Of a stretch of DNA of 64,000 nt, positions 23,627 to 35,038 are shown piece after piece; position 1 is the stretch's first letter, and every line of letters starts with the position of its first letter. Below the pieces are notes generated by a model. The model saw only the letters and a program-made list of their open reading frames with translations. It did no database searches and was not told where the DNA came from. The stretch comes from Coprinopsis marcescibilis (taxonomy: Eukaryota; Basidiomycota; Agaricomycetes; Agaricales; Psathyrellaceae), in the NCBI GenBank assembly GCA_004369085.1, contig ML210150.1, positions 186,001-250,000 on the forward strand. Direction: 5' to 3'. Position numbers and translations under genes: made by a program.

Positions 23627-25279
23627 TCAAGCGTCGTCTTTCTCCAGAGCCTTGTGTCCTTGCCCGTCGACCTTAGGTTCAACGACTTCTATATCGGTTA
23701 TTGAGCTGTCCGTCGGAACAATGGGATTTCCTATCGTTTCTGTCGAAGGTCGGTGTAACATCCGCCCTTCTTCCAAAGGAAGAGGCAATGGGCCTGCCTT
23801 GGCTTCCTGTTCTTTCGTGTTGGAGGAGTCAGGACCTTCGACAGCCAGAAATTCGGGTTCTTCAACCTTGATATCTGTGTTCTCCGAAAGGTGGTCATCT
23901 TCCTTGGAGGTGTCCAGCTCTCCAGGAATTTCGGTGCTGAAGGCTCCAGTTCGGACACTATTGGTTGTCCATAAACTCCGCTCCCTTACCAAGGACGGAG
24001 TGCCGTTCCTCGTCTGAACTCTGGCGCTCCATCTACTGACTTCACTCTCCCAGCTACCACGCCGTGAGCTACGCGGACGCAGGGCACGGACACTTGCATC
24101 AATGTCGCGATCGTCCAGGCGATCGTCATCTCCTAAAAGATATTGGCTCGTGCTCTCGCCATCAGGGAAGACCATGCTCCCAGCGTAGTGTGAGCCGGCA
24201 TCTCCCAACCCTGGAATTGCAATGCTGTATGCATGAGTCCCACTGCTTCGAGGTGGCATCGCATAAGCCGAAGAAGCGAGAGTCAGAACCGAAGCATTGT
24301 CGAGGGGGGGCGAGGATGGGCGTGGATTGTTACGCGGATGGTGTGAAGTGTGCAGTGGAGCTTGCACATGGGGAGACGAGGAAAGAACCGTTGGGCCAAA
24401 GTTCAAAGAGCTAATGCTCCCGAAGTTTCGAACAGAGGGTGGCTGCGACTGGTTCTGGGTGGCAGAGAAGGCGGAAAAGGCGATCGAGTTTCCACTATTC
24501 AGATGTGCCGAGTTACTCAAGGACGAGGAATGTCGAATGTGAGGAGCTATGCGGTGAACTGGGTTCGGCGATGCGTTTGGAGGAACCTGAGCAATGTGCG
24601 CCATTCCATTGCCCAGCTCAATGCTAAGTACGGTGGTAGGTTTGGTGCTTGCAGCCATGCTTCTGAATGTTCGTGGATTTGAAAGAACCGAGGAAGAGGA
24701 TCGGGATGGAGAAGGCGAGGGTGGTGCACTGGGAGGGATAGGTCTGACTGACGCATCGTCGTCGGCTTCTAGAGCGCTTTGAGGTGACCAAAGCGAATCC
24801 CTTGCGAATGAAGAGCGGTCGAGCGATGTTGCGTCGTCATTAAAAGATTGCGAATCCTCTCGTGTTCCTTCGTCCTCAGTTAACGATATTGTAGTTCGAT
24901 GTGTGGCAGACGTGCTCTCCCGCTTCACAGCCCTTTTTGCGCTTGTCGACTGAGGAAGAGGGGATGATGCCGTCCGCCCGGTCCTCCCTGTTGTGTGAGG
25001 CGCCGATCCAATACCCAGAGCCGCGACACCAGGGGACATAGCGTCAGACCTTTTCACCCTGACAGTACCAGCCAGCTTGCGCTGAAACCAGGTGATGATT
25101 GGCTTGCTGGACTTGCGAGGGATCTTTTTGAGCTGGCCATTTTGACTGGAATCCTTTGAAGAGGTCCCGATGGACATGTTGCCTTGGGCATTCTTGTGCG
25201 ACGCACTCTTCGACCCCGCAGTTGAAGCAGAATAGGCGTCGGCATTGACGGGTTTCAACACATTGGATGTTTTGGACAT
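23627..25279 (-). CDS. Ser-rich basidiomycete protein of unknown function
   Basis: A single 550-codon open frame without introns, which is unusual in this window. It starts MSKTSNVLKPVN. The most ordered segment is near residue 60 (KPIITWFQRKLAGTVRVKRSD), a basic amphipathic stretch that looks like a conserved module. The rest is rich in Ser, Pro, Ala and Thr with low complexity, and the C-terminus is acidic (DTSKEDDHLSENTDIKVEEPE). There is no signal peptide or membrane helix. I do not recognise the family. The composition suggests a largely disordered regulatory or scaffold protein with many possible phosphorylation sites. Confidence 0.75.
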   Translation of the reverse strand: MSKTSNVLKPVNADAYSASTAGSKSASHKNAQGNMSIGTSSKDSSQNGQLKKIPRKSSKPIITWFQRKLAGTVRVKRSDAMSPGVAALGIGSAPHTTGRTGRTASSPLPQSTSAKRAVKRESTSATHRTTISLTEDEGTREDSQSFNDDATSLDRSSFARDSLWSPQSALEADDDASVRPIPPSAPPSPSPSRSSSSVLSNPRTFRSMAASTKPTTVLSIELGNGMAHIAQVPPNASPNPVHRIAPHIRHSSSLSNSAHLNSGNSIAFSAFSATQNQSQPPSVRNFGSISSLNFGPTVLSSSPHVQAPLHTSHHPRNNPRPSSPPLDNASVLTLASSAYAMPPRSSGTHAYSIAIPGLGDAGSHYAGSMVFPDGESTSQYLLGDDDRLDDRDIDASVRALRPRSSRRGSWESEVSRWSARVQTRNGTPSLVRERSLWTTNSVRTGAFSTEIPGELDTSKEDDHLSENTDIKVEEPEFLAVEGPDSSNTKEQEAKAGPLPLPLEEGRMLHRPSTETIGNPIVPTDSSITDIEVVEPKVDGQGHKALEKDDA

Positions 25280-25516
25280 GGGGCAAGACGAGGTCGCTGG
25301 CGGTCGTGGCAGGAAGAGGGTAACCAGTTAAAGTCATTCCAACAACAAACGCCGCAATTAAAGGGTGTGGTCAGGCACGTTCAATTACATAAGGATGATT
25401 CAACACAATCAGGACTTCGAGTTCTGCTACGGCAATCTATACTTATGTCCAAACGAGAAAAAACCATGTTGAAATATACATTGTGCACAGATTTGACATA
25501 AAAATACTCCAAATGA

Positions 25517-28213
25517 CTACCAATCCGTCTTCGAAGCTCTAGGAACCTTGGCCAACGGAATCTTTCCTTTGTAACCAAACCCATCCAACCAAGGCCAATG
25601 CTTTGACCTTCGGTGCTCGAAAACTTCGATAGCGTCCTTGCGTTGCATCGTCAACGCAATGTCGTCGAGACCATTCAGCAGGCAGTGTCTCCGGAATGGA
25701 TCGGTCTGGAAAGTAATGGAGATTCCGTTTGGTCGTCGAATTTCCTCCTTTTCTAAATCAACCTCCAGCTCCAGCCCTGCCTCGGCATCCTTCGCCAGTT
25801 CGAAACAATCCTCTTGAGAAATCTGAACTGGAAGCATTCCATTTTGCATGGAATTGTTCCGGAAGATGTCAGCAAAGCTGGGCGCAATGATACATCGAAT
25901 TCCAAAGTCATTCCTGAAGTCCGGATTAGCAACAAATTCGAAAATGTTGACAGACCCAATTAGTACTCACAAGCTCCATGGTGCGTGCTCTCGAGAACTA
26001 CCACACCCAAAGTTCTTACCCGTGCAAACCAATATTTTGGCTCTGTTATACGGCGCACGGTTGAGGATAAAGTTAGTATCTTTTCCAGTATGGGGATCTT
26101 TTCGCAGAGTAAAGAACAAGGCGTCGGCTAGACCAGTTCGCTTCAACGTCTTCAAGAATTGTTTGGGAATGATCATGTCGGTATCGACGTTCTCGATGTG
26201 CAGCGGAGCAGTAATTCCTTTGACGATCGTGAACTTCTCGACGGTCGATGGAGCTTCTGAAGGGAGGTCGGAGGGAGAGGAATGCGTGATGGGGAGAGGA
26301 GGGACCGAGGGTTCGTCCATGAACTGGGCTGGATCAGACACCTTCAAGTTGGCTGCGCCAGTCGTAGCGGTAGATTCCGCAGATGGGGTGAAGAATTGGC
26401 GAACGTCCGTCAACTTGCCAGTTAAAGCTGCTGCTGCTGCCATGGCGGGGCTCAGCAAATGGGTCCTGCCACCAGCGCCCTGTCGTCCCTCGAAGTTACG
26501 GTTGCTGGTACTGGCGCATCGTTCGCCTGGCTCCAGCTGATCAGGGTTCATACCCAGGCACATTGAGCACCCAGCTTCTCGCCAGTCAAAGCCTGCACGC
26601 TTGAAGACTATGTCCAAGCCCTCAGCTTCCGCCTGCTGCTTGACCAGGCCAGAGCCAGGGACAACCATAGCCGAAACGTTGGGTGCAACTTTGGCGCTTT
26701 CACCGGCAGCGAGGATGATTCGAGCAGCGGAACGGAGATCCTCGACGCGGCTGTTGGTGCAGGAACCAATGAAGACCTTGTCGACAGGGATCTCTTGCAT
26801 AGGAGTGTTTGCTGTGAGACCCATGTATGCGAGAGATCGTTCAGCGGAGGCGCGCTTGACAAGGTCGGTCATTGTGGCAGGATCGGGGACATTTCCCGTA
26901 ATTGGGATGACATCCTGTGGCGACGTGCCCCATGTAACGGTTGGGATAATGTCAGCTGCACTGATATCAACTTCGATGTCGAATTTAGCACCGTCGTCGG
27001 TTCGAAGTGAGTTCCAGTAAGCGACTGCTCGGTCCCATTCCTCTCCTTTGGGCGCGAGGGGTCGATTTTGGAGATATTTGAAAGTGGTTTCATCGGGTGC
27101 CACCATGCCTGCACGAGCGCCAGCTTCAATGCTCATGTTGCAAACGCTCATGCGTGCTTCGATGCTGAATTGTCGGAAAACTGATCCCGCGTATTCAATG
27201 ACGCAGCCCGTTCCGCCTGCTGTGCCAATAACACCGATAATGTGAAGAATAACGTCCTTCGACGTGACACCTTCATTCAGGTCGCCGTTCACAGTGATTC
27301 GCATGTTCTTTGCCTTCTTCTGGAGGAGAGTTTGGGTGGCGAGCACATGTTCCACCTCGGAGGTACCGATACCGAAAGCGAGAGCACCAAAAGCGCCATG
27401 GGCTGAAGATTATGGTTAGATAAGGTGGTTCAGATAGACGGATATTAACCAAACGTACTCGAGGTATGCGAATCTCCGCAAACACAGGTGATACCCGGTA
27501 GCTGTCTAATGATAAGAAGATGTTGCGGCCAAGAGGTAATGAATGCGTACAGTGAATCCTTGTTCGGGTCCAATGACATGAACAATGCCTGTATGACGCC
27601 GATCAGGACGGTTGCAGAACGGATGGGACGTGGAACATACCTTGTCTTCTATCCTTCATTCCAAAATACGTGAGACCAAATTCCTTGACATTGTCTTCCA
27701 AAGCAGAGCATTGGGCACGAGAATCGGGTTCGCTGATAAAATCCTCGACTGAGACGAAATTCTTTCGCGATACAGTGCTAAACGCCCGTCAATCAAAAGA
27801 ACCATGTGGGGTCACAAATAGGTACTGACGGAACGTTGTGGTCAACAGTAGCGAGAGTACAATCGGGTCGTCGAACAGGGCGCCCTGCATGTCGACTTGC
27901 GAATTGCGATATCAGTATATCGTACAATTACCCGCCGATGTTGTTAAGAGCACTCACAGTCCTTCGAAAGCTTGTGGACTTGTTACTTCGTGTACGAGAT
28001 GGCTGGACACACCCTCTGTAAGAGAATATGCTGAATAGATACAGCCGTACATACCGATCGATGTAAATGAGAGCGAGGCCATCTTCCTTCTGCTCTCTGC
28101 GCAAATGAGAAGACTAATTAGCACCACTCCATTGGCAGGCGCGAGACCGAATGCACTGACACGACATGGTCGTCCCAAATCTTGTCATAAAGAGTACGGG
28201 GAGCAATAGACAT
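25517..28213 (-). CDS. LEU1: 3-isopropylmalate dehydratase (isopropylmalate isomerase)
   Basis: Catalyses the second step of leucine biosynthesis, converting 2-isopropylmalate to 3-isopropylmalate. Predicted 750 aa in nine exons: 28213-28161, 28096-28055, 28002-27958, 27895-27830, 27777-27641, 27588-27551, 27501-27459, 27402-25971, 25913-25517. The large-subunit half contains [30 protein letters not shown] and the 4Fe-4S cysteines in FIGSCTNSR and CSMCLG. The small-subunit half follows a linker and contains [15 protein letters not shown] and [17 protein letters not shown]. The two halves are fused, as in fungi generally. A TGACTC element about 110 nt upstream hints at general amino-acid control. 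Confidence 0.96.
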
Positions 28214-28320
28214 TTTGTGCGGTCGTAAAAGAAGAAATTTGGTGCACAAGAGAGGGGATAATCCAGATCTTAATTGCTGCTGCTCTGCCTTATATCTGCC
28301 CCGAACAGGACCTTCCGCGA

Positions 28321-28326
28321 TGACTC
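28321..28326. promoter_or_regulatory. Possible Gcn4/CPC1-type site upstream of LEU1
   Basis: TGACTC, six bases of the TGACTCA element bound by fungal Gcn4/CPC1-type bZIP proteins, lies about 110 nt upstream of the LEU1 ATG. A CCAAT box is at 28358-28362. The match is short, so occurrence by chance is quite possible, but the target gene is the expected type. Confidence 0.35.
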
Positions 28327-28535
28327 GGCCGAAAACTGGTCGGCTTTGAGCCGAGAGCCAATCACGTACACCTCCGATGTAAGCCGGTTTCCTTTTCTGG
28401 TGCACGGAACTAATGGCTGGGCAGACTAGGGCAGACCGGATGGATAAGTGGCATCCTACACTTTCATTTACAAAGCCTACGGTACTGAATAGTAGTGTAC
28501 CGATAATTGGGAATCATGTTAGGGTTCTTTATTTT

Positions 28536-29749
28536 TCAAATAGAGCACCAATTCTCCATGGCCTCGTCAACAGCCTTCATAAGCTCCAAAACGATCTCAG
28601 GATAATACAACTCCCCAGCGGATTGGCGCATGATGTTGGAGGCAGAAGATGGCACAGAAGTGCGAACGAGTTTCAATGGTCGAGTGGGAGAGAGACACTG
28701 GGCATGAGATTGATTAAGAGAGGGGCAAGCAGAGCCAGATTCCAAGAATGAATTGTCGTTAAGATCAAGATTTTCCGCATGTAGTATCGCAATGATAGAT
28801 GCCTTCTCTTGCGTGTCCGCCAGTTCAGAAGTTGCCAAAGGGGCCGCAGCATCCAAGAATGTGCCAGGGTTAGGAACCGGTGGGATGTAGTCAGGGTAGG
28901 TATAAATTGCGTGACGTTTGCTGAGAACACTGTCAATTGATTTGTTGCTGGCGCCGCGAATAACGGCATCCGAATCGTCCGCGTCGCCAAAGTGTCTGGG
29001 GATCGCCTTGGCTACTTGAAATGTCGGTGCAACAGCCCCGTCAACATCGTGCAGTGGTGTTGCCGAAGGGGTGCCGAAAGGCTGCACGGTGCGGCTTCCA
29101 GAGCTTTTGGAAGATACAGATCTTTTCGAAGATATCGGCGCAACGGTTGGGATGTCGTGGCTCAGCTTGCCATTCTCCATTCCACGGTTTCCGGGATGCT
29201 TCCAAGGCTTCAGGCTAAAGGAGTATTGGTTGAGAGAATGTGAGTATCCCTGGGATTGCGCGGAAATTGGTGCCAGAGAAGAGTTCTGGGAATCCTTGAC
29301 CCCGCCCCCGAATTCCATTTTATGCATCTCGCTGGGTATGTTCTGATCTTTCTCTTGTAAGACAGGCTTAACCGACAACTTCTTCATAGAGCGGGCGAGT
29401 TTCTTCGACTTGACTTGTTCGTCCACGTGCACAGTAAACCTGGACAGTTGAGAGCTGAGTTGGCTGGATTGCCTGTCAAGAACGGGGATAGCTGTCGGAG
29501 AGTGCTTTGCCGCCTCCCTTAACGGTATGACTTGGAATCGATGTGGAGTTTTGTCACGGACAGCGACTCGCGTTTGCATGGTGATTTTCCCGGTGTCCAT
29601 TCTATCAGCTGGTTCTGGGCTGACACCCCGGTCAGAGGACACAGGGAATATCTGGGTGGACTGACGATTCATCAGTTCCCAGTTACTCGCGAATGAAAAC
29701 AACTGATACTCACCAGGATTTCTTGCGCGCGTTCCACATAGAGCGACAT
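28536..29749 (-). CDS. Protein of unknown function, 386 aa
   Basis: Two exons, 29749-29714 and 29660-28536. The first gives MSLYVERAQEIL and ends at a GTGAGT donor; the second is one long open frame. The protein is Ser/Pro/Lys-rich and basic in its first half. The best ordered segments are a helical stretch near the middle (EQVKSKKLARSMKKLS), a YTYPDYIPPVPNPGTFLD segment, and the acidic helical end YYPEIVLELMKAVDEAMENW. No family is recognised. Its ATG is only 135 nt from the MED10 start on the other strand, so the two genes probably share a bidirectional promoter. Confidence 0.7.
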
Positions 29750-29884
29750 CTTGATCAGTCCGCGAACGGGAGGAGATAGCAAGTTGAGAGAACGCGTCGG
29801 AGCGGAGGCATAACCATGCTTATTATGTAAGCCAACCCAATAACTGCTGCTGTCCTTGGTTCAGTGGAACGTTGAACGTACAAT

Positions 29885-30431
29885 ATGGCTGCTCCCGACT
29901 CCCCCAGATCTTCTGAGTCTCCTCCGCCAATTGGGCCGCTGGGAGAACTTGAGATGCAATTGCTGGCTCTCGGAAATGAACTATACAACCTAGGAACAAC
30001 GGTGGTTAACGATTCCAGTAAAGATGACAAGCCAAAGAAGGTCGGAATGAGAGTGTAATTGTCTTCACTGAATCCTTTGCCCTGGTCGTCTGTTGACAAG
30101 ACATAGGAACGAGGTTATCAATCAGCTTGCAGCCGTGGACCAAATGGGACAACGAATTCGGACGACGATTCCACAGAAGGTCATTCAATACATAGACAAT
30201 GCAAAGAATCCAACACAAGTGACAAAAGAAGTTATCGAGAGAGCTGCGACAGACAATCAGTTCTTGAACGGCAACATCGTAGCTTTGAATGTAAGCATAC
30301 CTTCAACACTTGCTCATAACTGCGAATCAACATTCCTGCAGTCTTATCGAGAACTCCTGAATGAGGAACTGTGCAAACAATGGCCCGAACTTGAAACGCA
30401 ACTGAAACGCAAAGAAGCATCCGAATTGTAG
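29885..30431 (+). CDS. MED10: Mediator complex subunit 10
   Basis: Predicted 147 aa, three exons: 29885-30054, 30107-30290, 30342-30431. A disordered N-terminus precedes the Med10 core: LGELEMQLLALGNELYNLG, then NEVINQLAAVDQMGQ, IPQKVIQYIDNAKNPTQVTKE, and SYRELLNEELCKQWPELE at the end. The YIDNAKNP segment is the family signature. Med10 (yeast Nut2) sits in the middle module of Mediator, which links activators to RNA polymerase II. The first donor is GTAATT at 30055; using the upstream GTCGGA instead would break the frame. Confidence 0.9.
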
Positions 30432-30654
30432 GAGCCCAGTAGTCGACCGGCCCATGTCGTGTGCTAAATTGTCTCTCACATGGTGGAGGTGATATTCGAC
30501 GAGCGAAGAGTAGAAAGTGCTGTAGAATCTTTGTAAAATATTTCGCCGATGTCAAGCCATCGACATGGCAACCGGTCAAACTGAAGAAACAAATGTGAAA
30601 TGTTCCGTCTCACTGGGATCTCACGCTCACTTACTCTTTTCCTCAGCTCTCATC

Positions 30655-32755
30655 ATGTCGAGTGATATCCTCAACCAATATAAATCTTTAACTGCCTCGT
30701 CAGATAGAACCAAGGTTTCCTCTGTGCTCAACGCTATCATCCTTGGTTTGTCTGGAAATATTGCGTCCAAGACTGTTGATTAACGAGATCATTAGCACCT
30801 CCTTCCTCTTTTGATGCAGGCTCTCGGGGTGATCTCATCCAGTTAATCCTGCAGGATGTCAAGGCCTTCGGAGCGGGTCGACTGTTGCCGCAGGGTGTGT
30901 CCATGCTCGGCCCTGTTTGACATTACCTCTAAACTGAAACCTCTTGGAAGATGCTGCAAAGGCCCTCCTGGCTGTGAAAACACTCGGCAGAGAGCCTTCT
31001 GGCTCAGAAGTTATTTCTCGATCGGAGAATGTCCTCACCTTGCTCGGATTACAATTGTCCTTAAAGGACTATCCAGACGCTGCTAGTGAAGCCCTTCGAT
31101 GTATTGCGAATGCCCTCCTTTTGATCGAGCCCGCTCGACATGCATTTTTGGATGGCGAAGTCAACGGTGCTCAGTTTTGTATACCCATGCTCGATGTGAG
31201 TCGAGCCCAGCTTCTATGCAGCACGATGCTGATAGTCCCGATAGAAAGCTTCAACACCGGATCAGATCTTCATCTTGTCACGAATACTCTTCCTCGCGTC
31301 TGCTTCAGGAAGCCATCGCATCCTAGATATGGTTGAAGAGAAATATAATGGGCAGGCCCTTGTGGACATAATAGCTGCGAAGATCGACCTACTCATTACG
31401 CCGACGCAGAATCGTACGTCAATGGCGCGCGAAGCGTTGACTGATGTCCTCAAATTCGCGTTTTATCTTCTTGTTCATTATCCCAAGGCGAGTGGAACAT
31501 ACATTCAATCGTTACTAATTCAACTTATGCTGTTTCAGTTGTCGGACGGCGAATTGCAAGGGGAAGACACCCATGGAGATGGCAAAGTGCTGGGGGACGT
31601 TTGGAGTTCCAAGCTGGACAGGTCACTTTCAATCATCGACTGTCAACGTGTTCACTCTGACATTTTCTCTAGCTTACTAGCTCCTGCGATACGAGTCTTC
31701 CTCGCATTAACGCCCATGTCACCTTGCCCCGTGGCTGCACCTTTGTCTCACGCCATTCATGCCCTAATTTCAATCCCAGTAAATGCATCTCTTCGACCCA
31801 TCTGGTTCCCCCCAGTGACCACTTCTTCTCGCACTTCGTCAAGAAACTCACCCAAATCTCCCGGAACCCCGCGCGGAGAGTCGTCACAACCAGGAAGCCG
31901 CAGTCAGTCTCCTGGATCTCACAAAACCAGTACCCTTGATCGTGCGATTGCCAAGTTGACAGCCGGTCGAAAGTCACTCTCCCGCTCAGGCTCCCTTTCC
32001 CGTCCAACCTCCCCCTCAGTCACCAATCCATTAATCGTGTTGGAAAAGGCACTCGAGTTGCTTGACATAAGTCTGGCCCGCTATTTCCCCGGAAAGATTG
32101 ATGTGGACGACCCTTCTGTTAACACGAGAGTCAAGCAGGACACTCCCCAGGACTCACTTGACGAGATGCTTTCCCCTCTCGTTGTCCTACTCACCCGGCT
32201 GTGCAGTGCCGACGAGCCTTGTCGTACTCGGGTCAGACAGTTTATTGTTCCAGATGATTTGGATAGATCGTCGCCGTTGGAGGACAGAGAAGACCTTCTT
32301 GGGCGTTCCCTGAGAATGTTAGGCTCCGTTTACCACGCCCGTCTCAAGGATGCTATTGGCGAAATGCTGTATGCCATGGCAGACAACAACGGTGGGATTT
32401 TTATGATCACCGCACGCATCGAACGCTGATTTCTTTCGTAGCCTCCACCATGTCAGGCCTGCTAGGTTACGGGAACGTAGCTGGCTTCCTATTCAACAAA
32501 GGCGTCCTCAGCGCTCCAGGTGCGGATCCAAATGCACCTACGACCACCTCCACCGGAGAAGCCATAAACCCCATTACTGGGACCACCATACAACCTGGTT
32601 CTTCCAGCACAGCTGACATGACCGACGAGGAGAAGGAACGAGAGATGGAGAAACTTCTTGTACTTTTCGACCGTCTAGAGAAGACAGGTGCCCTTCCGAA
32701 GGACCAGAATCCGATTCGTAAAGCGATTCAAGAAGGGAAACTGCCGAATGCTTAG
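30655..32755 (+). CDS. RIC8: Ric8 (synembryn), G-alpha chaperone and exchange factor
   Basis: Predicted 589 aa in seven exons: 30655-30745, 30820-30894, 30951-31195, 31245-31487, 31539-31621, 31673-32391, 32442-32755. Helical armadillo-like repeats run through the N-terminal half (AAKALLAVKTLGREP, EALRCIANALLLIEP, SRILFLASAS). A Ser/Pro/Arg-rich insertion is followed by conserved LLTRLCSADEPCRTRVRQFI and, near the end, MSGLLGYGNVAGFLFNKGVL. Ric8 folds heterotrimeric G-alpha subunits and promotes nucleotide exchange on them; in fungi it acts in growth, mating and pathogenicity signalling. Introns 4 (31488-31538, GC donor) and 5 (31622-31672) are both 51 nt and free of stops, so they are supported by splice signals and homology, not by frame. 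Confidence 0.9.
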
Positions 32756-33057
32756 GTTCTTTTGTTCTCTTCCTACTGATCCAACGGCTACCTCGGAACT
32801 ATCTGCACCGCTATCTTACTCACCGTTTAATTACCACAACTAATCTTATTTGACATTTACCAATGAACTTCATCCCAATGAACTCTGTCGCTGTTTCCCA
32901 AGGGTGAGAAAAGAGAATAATGAAAAAATTCATAGAGGTGTAGTTATACAACTACAGGAATTAGAACAGCAACAACGAGACGAGCATAGCAAGACATAGT
33001 ATATACATGTAAACCGAACGCGACCGGTTATGAGCAAAAAGAAGCAGGAGGCTGAAA

Positions 33058-34856
33058 TCAGAAAGTGGTCTTCTTGCCCTCGAAGGCGGCGATGCCTCCC
33101 CTGCCTCTGCTGGGGGGACCACCGCGGCCTCGACCACCTCGACCACCACGGTCACCGAACCCGCCACGGTCACCAAATCCACCGCGTCCTCCACCACGTC
33201 CTCCACCACGTCCACCGCGATCACCTCCACGGAAACCTCCTCCTCGTCCACCACCACGTCCACCTCGGTCACCTCCAGAGTTGTCTCTTGGTTGAGAGTA
33301 GTCGAGACGGATGCTCCTCCCATCCAGATCGCTGCCGTTGTGGGTCTCGAAAGCCTTCTTGGCTCCGTCGACATCCTCGAACTCGACATAGCCGAAGCCC
33401 TTGGGCTTGCCGGTTTCGCGGTCGGTTGGCAGTCGGACGCTCTTCACGTTATAGTCGTTGAAAAGACCCCAAACAGCATCTTCGGTGGCAGACCATGAGA
33501 GGTTGCCGACGAAAAGAGTGCTGCTAGGTGGGCTAATGGTGTCTCCGAAGGTGGTGGCCCGCTTTTCCCGTGACTGGGTAGGGTCCCGGGGTGTGCTGAT
33601 ATCGACCTTGACTGGGCGACCATCGATCTCCTTGCCGTTGAGGCCCAAGGCCTGTTGAGCAGCCTCACCGGTAGTGAAGTGAACGTATCCGAAGCCACGG
33701 GATTTGCCAGTGTTCCGGTCCATCTGAACGGTAGCTGACTCGATCTCACCGCAGGTGGCGAATTCTTGCGCAAGCCAATCGTTGTCGACGTTCCAAGAAA
33801 GTTGCCCAACGAAGATGGACTTCGGTTCCTGGTTAACGGGGGCGGCGGATTGGTCGTTCAATTTTGGCTTCTTGGCGGCAGGCTCGGGCGATGAATCTGC
33901 CTTTCGCTTGTTGGCTAGATAGAAGAAACCTTTTAGAAGAGAAAAATTTACGAAAACCAAAAGACTCACAAGCCTTGGCCGCAGGAGTAGCATCGGCCAT
34001 CTTGACATCCTCATCATCGTCAGATGAGTCACTGTCCTCGTCCGACGAGCTCGATGAGGCCTTCTTGGCAGCGACAAGTGCGTCTTCACTGTCAGATGAA
34101 TCGGAGTCGGAGGAGCTGGATTCTTTTTTCGCCTTGGTGACAATGGCGGGGGTCTCTTTCTCGTCCGATGAGTCGGAATCTGAAGACGAGTCCTCTTTTT
34201 GGGCTTTGGCAACGACCTTCTTCGCAGCAGAGGCAGCGGCCTTTTTGGGGGCAGGCTTTTCATCTTCGGAATCGGACGAAGAGGAGGATGATTCCTCTTT
34301 TTTGGCCTTGAGAGCATCCTTCTTCGCAGGTGCCGCGGCTTTTTTGGGGGCAGGCTTCTCGTCTTCCGAGTCAGATTCCTCTGAAGATGAGGAGGCAGGT
34401 TTAGCTGCGGGGGCCTTGCCGTTGACCTTTTTCTTGGGAACCGAATCCTCCTCCGAAGAATCGTCGCTATCGGAAGAGGACTTCGCAGCCTTGACCTGGG
34501 CAGCCTTGGGCTTCTCATCCTCAGAAGAGCTCTCTGAGCTTTCGTCAGAAGTGTCTGCCTTGGCCTTGGCCTTGAACGACGATGAGCACGAAAATTGCAA
34601 CTAATCGTCAAAGGAGGCTTACCTTGCCGTTAGCCTTGGGCGCGGGCACCACCTTTTTCTTCGGGGTCTCCTTCACCTTCTTAGCCTACGAGAAAAAAGA
34701 TTTTTCGTGGTCAGTGCGATAGCAGAGAGAGAGAAAGAAGGGACGGACCTGGACAACATCTTTCGTTGGCTTAGCGGGTTTGGCTGCCGACAAAGTCTTC
34801 TTAGAGTCCTTGGGCACCGCTGCCTTCTTTTCTGTTTTTTTGTCCGACTTGGCCAT
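33058..34856 (-). CDS. NSR1: Nucleolin-like protein (Nsr1/Gar2 type)
   Basis: Predicted 542 aa, four exons: 34856-34749, 34685-34623, 34570-33970, 33914-33058. The order of modules is typical of the family: a Lys/Ala-rich start, about 200 residues of acidic Ser/Asp/Glu tracts separated by basic Lys/Ala/Pro blocks (casein kinase II-type sites), a nuclear signal KRKADSSPEPAAKKPKL, two RRMs (IFVGQLSWNVDNDWL with KSRGFGYVHF; LFVGNLSWSATEDAV with KPKGFGYVEF), and a C-terminal Gly-Arg-Gly tail. These nucleolar proteins bind pre-rRNA and help early ribosome assembly. It shares a divergent promoter of about 180 nt with the Rab escort gene, also a housekeeping gene. Confidence 0.93.
33085..33290 (-). 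repeat. RGG-box repeat of the nucleolin-like gene
   Basis: A C/T- and CCACC-rich stretch that encodes repeated Arg-Gly-Gly units (GGDRGGRGGGRGG) on the minus strand. RGG boxes bind RNA and are targets of arginine methylation. Confidence 0.9.
33990..34560 (-). repeat. Alternating acidic/basic tracts of the nucleolin-like gene
   Basis: Imperfect repeats encoding blocks of Ser-Ser-Asp-Ser-Glu-type acidic sequence, separated by KPAPKKAA-type basic sequence. They give rise to a long antisense open frame on the plus strand (33864-34604) that is not a gene. Confidence 0.85.
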
Positions 34857-35038
34857 TAGATTAGGAAAATGAGGATAGGAAGACGAAAGGTTGGTTCCAA
34901 GTTTGCAAAAATAGTTTTTTTCCGCAATTATTTATCTGGGACCGGTCAGATGACATATCCCCGTTTGGTCCAGCCGCTCTGATCACCAATCGGCCCGCCG
35001 CTGATGGCAAGTGAAGTGGCCTCCTCCTCCTACCCATC

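Noticed and set aside
26601..27020. Plus-strand open frames over LEU1
   Set aside because: Shadows of a strongly conserved aconitase-family gene on the other strand.
33864..34604. 246-codon plus-strand open frame rich in Ser/Glu
   Set aside because: Antisense of the repetitive acidic/basic tracts of the nucleolin-like gene; codon bias makes the complement stop-free.
33058..34611. 517-codon minus-strand open frame with a Pro/Arg-rich first part
   Set aside because: Its second half is the real RRM/RGG exon, but the first half is an out-of-frame reading of the acidic exon plus an intron. The spliced model gives the correct acidic domain.
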